Assembly: GCF_009870125.1 (NCBI RefSeq)
Contig: NC_046683.1
Span: forward strand, 55,567,869 to 55,631,868
DNA: 64,000 nt
Direction: 5' to 3'
Source of the DNA: Drosophila pseudoobscura
Taxonomy: Eukaryota > Arthropoda > Insecta > Diptera > Drosophilidae
Part shown: positions 59,705-64,000 of the stretch, one piece after another
How positions within the stretch are numbered: the first letter of the stretch is position 1
How the letters are laid out: every line of letters starts with the position of its first letter
Translations under genes and position numbers: made by a program
The notes under the pieces: generated by a model
Databases searched by the model: none
Told to the model about the DNA's origin: nothing
What the model saw: only the letters and a program-made list of their open reading frames with translations

Positions 59705-62454
59705 TGGAGGAGGGAGAATGCAAATGCGTAAATGATAGAGAGACGGAAGGGAAGCGTAAAATACCTACGCTAGTCTCGTTTGCAGCACGTGCCAAACACA
59801 TTTATTTACGAGCGAACATCTCGGGTCTGCGCAGTCTCAGTGAGTGTCAAACTGCGAGGCAATTGGCAAATAAACATTGCATACTTTCAGGCGACGCGGC
59901 GAACTGCAGTATTATCCATGCGCCAGGCAGAAGGAGCAGGACAACGCGGCGCAACCGTCCCGCCACGCATCTCCAATCTAAGCTCACTACATTTCACACT
60001 ACCAATAGTATAAATATTTGCTGCAATCAATACAGCGATGAGCCCAAGTGAGTGCAAGTTACTGAAAATTGGATGAATCTCGAATCTCATCCCTACTCCC
60101 CTGAATCAGTGTCGACAAAATGTACGAGGAAAAGACGGAAAATTTCTCCAAGTGTGTGTGTGTGTGTATCCGTATCTGTATCTGTATCTGTATCTTTTGT
60201 GTGCTACCAAATGATTGCAATTTTTACGCTGACGCTGCAACGCTGTGATCCGCCTCAATGGAACTTGACATAGTCTCCCCCCAGGGCCTGTTTTTTTCTC
60301 AGTGTGTGTTTGTGAGTGTGTATATGTGTGTGCCCCAAAGTGTCCTCGACCCATACTCAGGCACAGAATCGCATTGTACGTACGCGTACTTTGGAGGTCC
60401 ACCCAATGCACGTCATTCGCCCTTCACCGATTCTCCATTCTGAATATCCATTATATATATTTTTTATGTCCCTCAAAAGCTAACTCAACTGCATACCTCA
60501 TTCAAATTCAACACCTTATTCATTTTCTAGATGCACAAGCATGCAGTCGTTAAAAGCTATTATTCGCGAGAATGATGATAGTTTTTATAATGGGACACTT
60601 CTCAAGCATTCGCTAAACGATTGAAGCTGTGGCTATAGAATGCTCTCATTCGGAACGGAGAAGTATTCTGTCCACAGTCGTCACAAAGTGACAATTAAAT
60701 TAGTCAAAGGTGCGAAATAGAGCAACGCTTCCACGCTTCTGCGGAGTGTCATACATAAAAGTGAGATTTCATATGAATCTCTTCGGATACAGTGAAAGTT
60801 CTTTAGGCAAACAAATTTCAGTGGGGAAACAGTTCCCTTAGAATACGTACGTAGGTATGTATGTATGTATATTGTATTCTAGTTGCCATCTAAGTTTTTT
60901 GGACTGCACTCTCGGATAATTCTTTTCTGGAACCTATTATAAGGGAAAGTTGTTTGATATGAGTTTGATGTAAGGGAACGAAAGCCTTGTCACGATATCG
61001 TTACTTCCGGTTTTTTCCTAAAATCAAATACAATTCTAAGATAACTAAGACTCATAAATAAATAAATAGAGGGCAGCATTATCGCTGCCCGCAGAACTAT
61101 GTAGTCCACAAATCCAACCGAATGTCGCTCCTAAGCGAGATTATTATTATTTTATCAGGGGACACCCTGAAAACTGCTTTGCCCGCCTGTGACTGTGGTC
61201 CAAGCTATAAATTAACGAGCGGCAAGGGCCGCGGCTCTACTTTATACGCGGTACTCACCTTTCATGATTCATACAAATCGGTCGAACTGTTTGGGTTTCT
61301 TTCTAATCTCACACCAATAAATGGCTAAAATTCTAGATATGGTCATCCTATATGATTATGCGTTTTGTCGTATCTACTCGGCTTTTGATGCTGATCAAGG
61401 AAATATATACTTTATGCGGTCGAAAACGCTCCTTTCTGGATGTTACACACGTCCACTTTAACCACAAATCTAATATACCCCTATGCTACTCGAGTACCAG
61501 GCAAAAAAACGTGATGAAAAAGAGGAAGATGTTAGAAAAAAATGTGTATAATTATATTTGTACAGCTGTAAGACTCATCATGTAACAAACCAAAATTATA
61601 TCTCAACAATGATATAACACGATAATGCAAAAATGAAAAACTAATGAGCGCCGAAGCGCTTCGTGATCGATGGCTGCCGAACCCAGCACAGCACAATACA
61701 TGGCAGACACCAGCACTACATCAGCAAAGCACCACAGTGCCCATCCAAGCAACCATCCAACCATCGTTTCCCCATTCCCATGCCGATGGTTTGGGGGGTA
61801 CGTCACACTCGCGAACGAGTCGCCGTCGGGTTCGGTCCGCTGATGATGTTTCGCTTTCGATGCAGCTTAGCGGACACTGCAATATTCGATTAATTTCATT
61901 TTCCCTCATTCGGCCCCAGCCAAGGTTAACAACGGACGATTTTATTTATATTCCCCTCTTGGCTGAAAATTTCTTTCTAGGAGACTCGACTTCTCGTGTC
62001 ACCAAAAACAAAGCAGAGCATATGCATGCATACTCGTATGCGTAGATTTGTATGGTTTTCAAGTGTTCCGATTTTGTAAATAATAAACATATAAACAAAC
62101 AAACGTAAATCTCATTAAATTCATTCATGAGTAATTGGAATTGGAATCAGTAGCGTATCTATCTGTAGGCCGATTCCCTATGCTCGATTAAGTGCTCTGC
62201 CGCCGGCAGTGTAGTGCATTAATTACCGAGTCAAGGAACCCGTTTGTCAGCAATTTCAAATTCGTTTTAGTGTCGGATTCCGCTACGGCTGGATAGATAA
62301 GGAAAAGCAGCTTTAAAACAAAAATCATTCCATAGGTAAGACATTCTATAATTTTATCATTACTTTAACTGTCACTGGATATTCGGACACAAACATGTAC
62401 TTTTTGTAGCCACAATTAAGTATTAAGTATTCGTGTGGGGGCCAACTAAATGCT
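57890..62454. other. intergenic and 5' region of the DUF229 gene
   Basis: No defensible coding frame on either strand. A donor-like CCCAAGTGAGTG near 60,047 follows 200 bases of less AT-rich sequence and could end a noncoding first exon of the downstream gene. Inverted repeat GGGCAGC, ATTATC, GCTGCCC is near 61,073. TATG repeats are near 60,850 and a GA tract is near 59,690. Confidence 0.4.
59681..59704. repeat. (GA)n microsatellite
   Basis: Twelve GA units in noncoding DNA. Confidence 0.85.
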
Positions 62455-64000
62455 ATGGCTGACAAACGCATACTTCTGGAACGATGCGACAGCGCAGAGA
62501 CGGAGAAGCTGGTCGTGCATATGGCCAAGGGTTCAAGGGGGATGCTCCACCTGACCCAGTCCCGGTCGCTGCCCTGGAGTTGCCTGCTGCGCAGGAAATC
62601 TCTCCTGGGACTTTTAGTGACTTTAATATTCTGCTACTTCCTCATCGGTCGGCCGGAGTGGGTGAATGTCCTGGACCTGGATGCCCTGCATAACGATAAC
62701 TATTACACGGTCCGTCATTATTCCGAAGTTCCTGGCATGGATGGTGAGTGGCTTATCTGCATGTGTTTTTGTTGCTTCTTTATCTTGTGTTTTGTTTTTT
62801 TGTTTTCCTATCGTCTTGATTGGTCCCGCCTTTATGTTATATATTTCGTATATCCTGTCCAGTATCCGTTATCGATCTGGTTGAAGATAATGAAAATATT
62901 AATTTTGTGCCGGAAGGCTTCCTCGTGTACAGCAATTCCTGCAAGATCAAAGAGGTCGATCCATACAAACCGGAGGTGATGCGCTTCTTCAAGCGCGTCA
63001 AGTACGTGCCCTGCAAGAAACTGCCGCCCCTCACTAGCGTGAAATTCAACGAACTCTCCCGGAGCTATGTCCTCAGCGTCAATTCGACAGCCTTCGGTGG
63101 ATACAAAGTGGGCACTTCGATTAATTGCTGCTACATGGAGGTGATACGGGTCAATGAGACGGAGGTGGCTTATTCCAAGTGCCACCGCTTCATATTCAAG
63201 ATAGTGCTGCCCAACACGGTGGAGGCAATCATTGTGAAGTGCACTTCGAATGGAGAGCAGATTTATATCAATGGACATGCCACGATACCCATTAAGGAGG
63301 CCGTGCAGCAGCGGCTGAAAAACCGGGTGGAGAAGAAGAAGAAATTGCGGCCGCTCAGTGTGCTGATGCTAGGCATCGACAGCATATCTCGGGCTAATCT
63401 TATCCGGGCCATGCCCAAGACAGCGCAGTATTTATATGACAACAAATGGTTTGAGCTGGCGGGCTACAACAAGGTAATATCTACTATTTAGCTGTCGTTC
63501 CACTCGGTATACAGGACTCCCTCTCCTTGTCTCTCCTTCCCGGTAGGTGGACGACAACACTTTTCCAAACATCATGGCCCTTGCCACCGGCTACGATCTT
63601 CAGAGTGCGAAAAAGGCTTGCTCTCCGTATGAGGTGGGTGGCCTGGAAAAGTGTACCTTCATCTGGAACCTGTACCAGAAGCACGGCTATGTGACAGCCT
63701 ACGGGGAGGACGCCACAAAGATCAACACATTCAACTATCTCAAAAAGGGTTTCGTAAAGCCCCCAGTGGACTACTATCTACGTCCATATCTGTCCGCTGC
63801 AGAGGACAAGCTGGACCGCACCATAGTCATGGGCCTTCCTCACTGTCTGGGCTATGAGACGGCCGCGGAGCATGTGTATGACTACGCCATGGAGTTCACG
63901 CGTCGCTTCCTCAACGACACTTACTTCGGCTTCTTTTGGACCAACACGCACAGCCACAGCGACATCTCGCAGACCAGCAGCATGGATGCGTACATGGTAC
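62455..64000 (+). CDS. DUF229 family type II membrane protein (partial)
   Basis: Member of the DUF229 group in the alkaline phosphatase/sulfatase fold, common in insects and nematodes, of unestablished substrate. Exons seen: 62455-62743, 62863-63473 and 63547 onward, open to the window edge. Exon 1 starts MADKRILLERCDS, then a basic stretch and one membrane segment (LLGLLVTLIFCYFLIG, about residues 50-66), so the bulk should face the lumen or outside. The conserved fold motif LMLGIDSISRANLIRAMP is in exon 2; NTFPNIMALATGYD, ETAAEHVYDYA and NTHSHSDIS are in exon 3. Cysteines before the fold suggest disulphides. Phases agree (1, 0). I cannot assign a name. Confidence 0.85.

Noticed and set aside
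61073..61092. GGGCAGC, ATTATC, GCTGCCC hairpin as a possible small RNA or terminator
   Set aside because: Seven-base stem only. Too short for a microRNA precursor, and rho-independent terminators do not apply here.

Overview
The window is Drosophila nuclear DNA, and the gene order matches the 66C region of chromosome 3L in D. melanogaster. I infer this from recognisable proteins in a known neighbourhood (Cpr66Cb, Pex2, CG7083, the primase small subunit, CG7182, GAPcenA, a CUB/LDLa receptor, Idh, a Jonah 66C protease), from 54-70 bp introns with GTRAGT donors, and from fly core-promoter elements (DRE, Ohler motif 6, Inr/DPE). The abundance of short tandem repeats would suit an obscura-group species, but that is a guess. 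All protein identities come from reading the translations; no database search was run.

Layout. 1-1.3 kb: RR-2 cuticle protein (+), first exon not resolved. 2.0-2.7 kb: decayed LTR-retrotransposon protease (-). 3.1-4.2 kb: Pex2 (+). 5.2-6.5 kb: PHAF1/CG7083 (+). 7.1-8.5 kb: DNA primase small subunit (+), tail to tail with an HSPA14-like Hsp70 (-, 8.6-10.1 kb). That gene shares a roughly 1 kb divergent promoter region with GAPcenA (+, 11.1-15.9 kb). 16.4-19.95 kb: CUB/LDLa single-pass receptor, probably Culd (-), with an apparent frameshift in its cytoplasmic tail. 20.4-22.1 kb: Idh (-), with a mitochondrial presequence exon. 22.1-39.3 kb: a gene-poor, repeat-rich stretch holding a textbook Inr/DPE core promoter at 36.47 kb. 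39.3-54.8 kb: a secreted protein of about 1,676 residues, with EB-like cysteine modules at both ends, four LDLa repeats near the C-terminus and a roughly 1,170-residue acidic low-complexity middle. 56.2-57.0 kb: intact Jonah serine protease (+). 57.6-57.9 kb: a tail-to-tail Jonah paralog (-) reduced to a pseudogene by two internal deletions. 62.5 kb to the end: the first three coding exons of a type II membrane DUF229 protein (+), cut by the window edge.

The left third is housekeeping (peroxisome import, autophagy, DNA replication, chaperone, Rab GTPase control, NADPH supply) and is packed with short intergenic gaps and DRE/motif-6 promoters. The right two thirds hold tissue-restricted secreted or membrane genes with long introns and flanks. 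There are no rRNA genes, CRISPR arrays or operons, and I recognised no tRNA. The strongest points for follow-up are the acidic EB/LDLa protein, the Culd frameshift, the Jonah promoter duplication and collapsed paralog, and a near-identical motif-6 element present twice.
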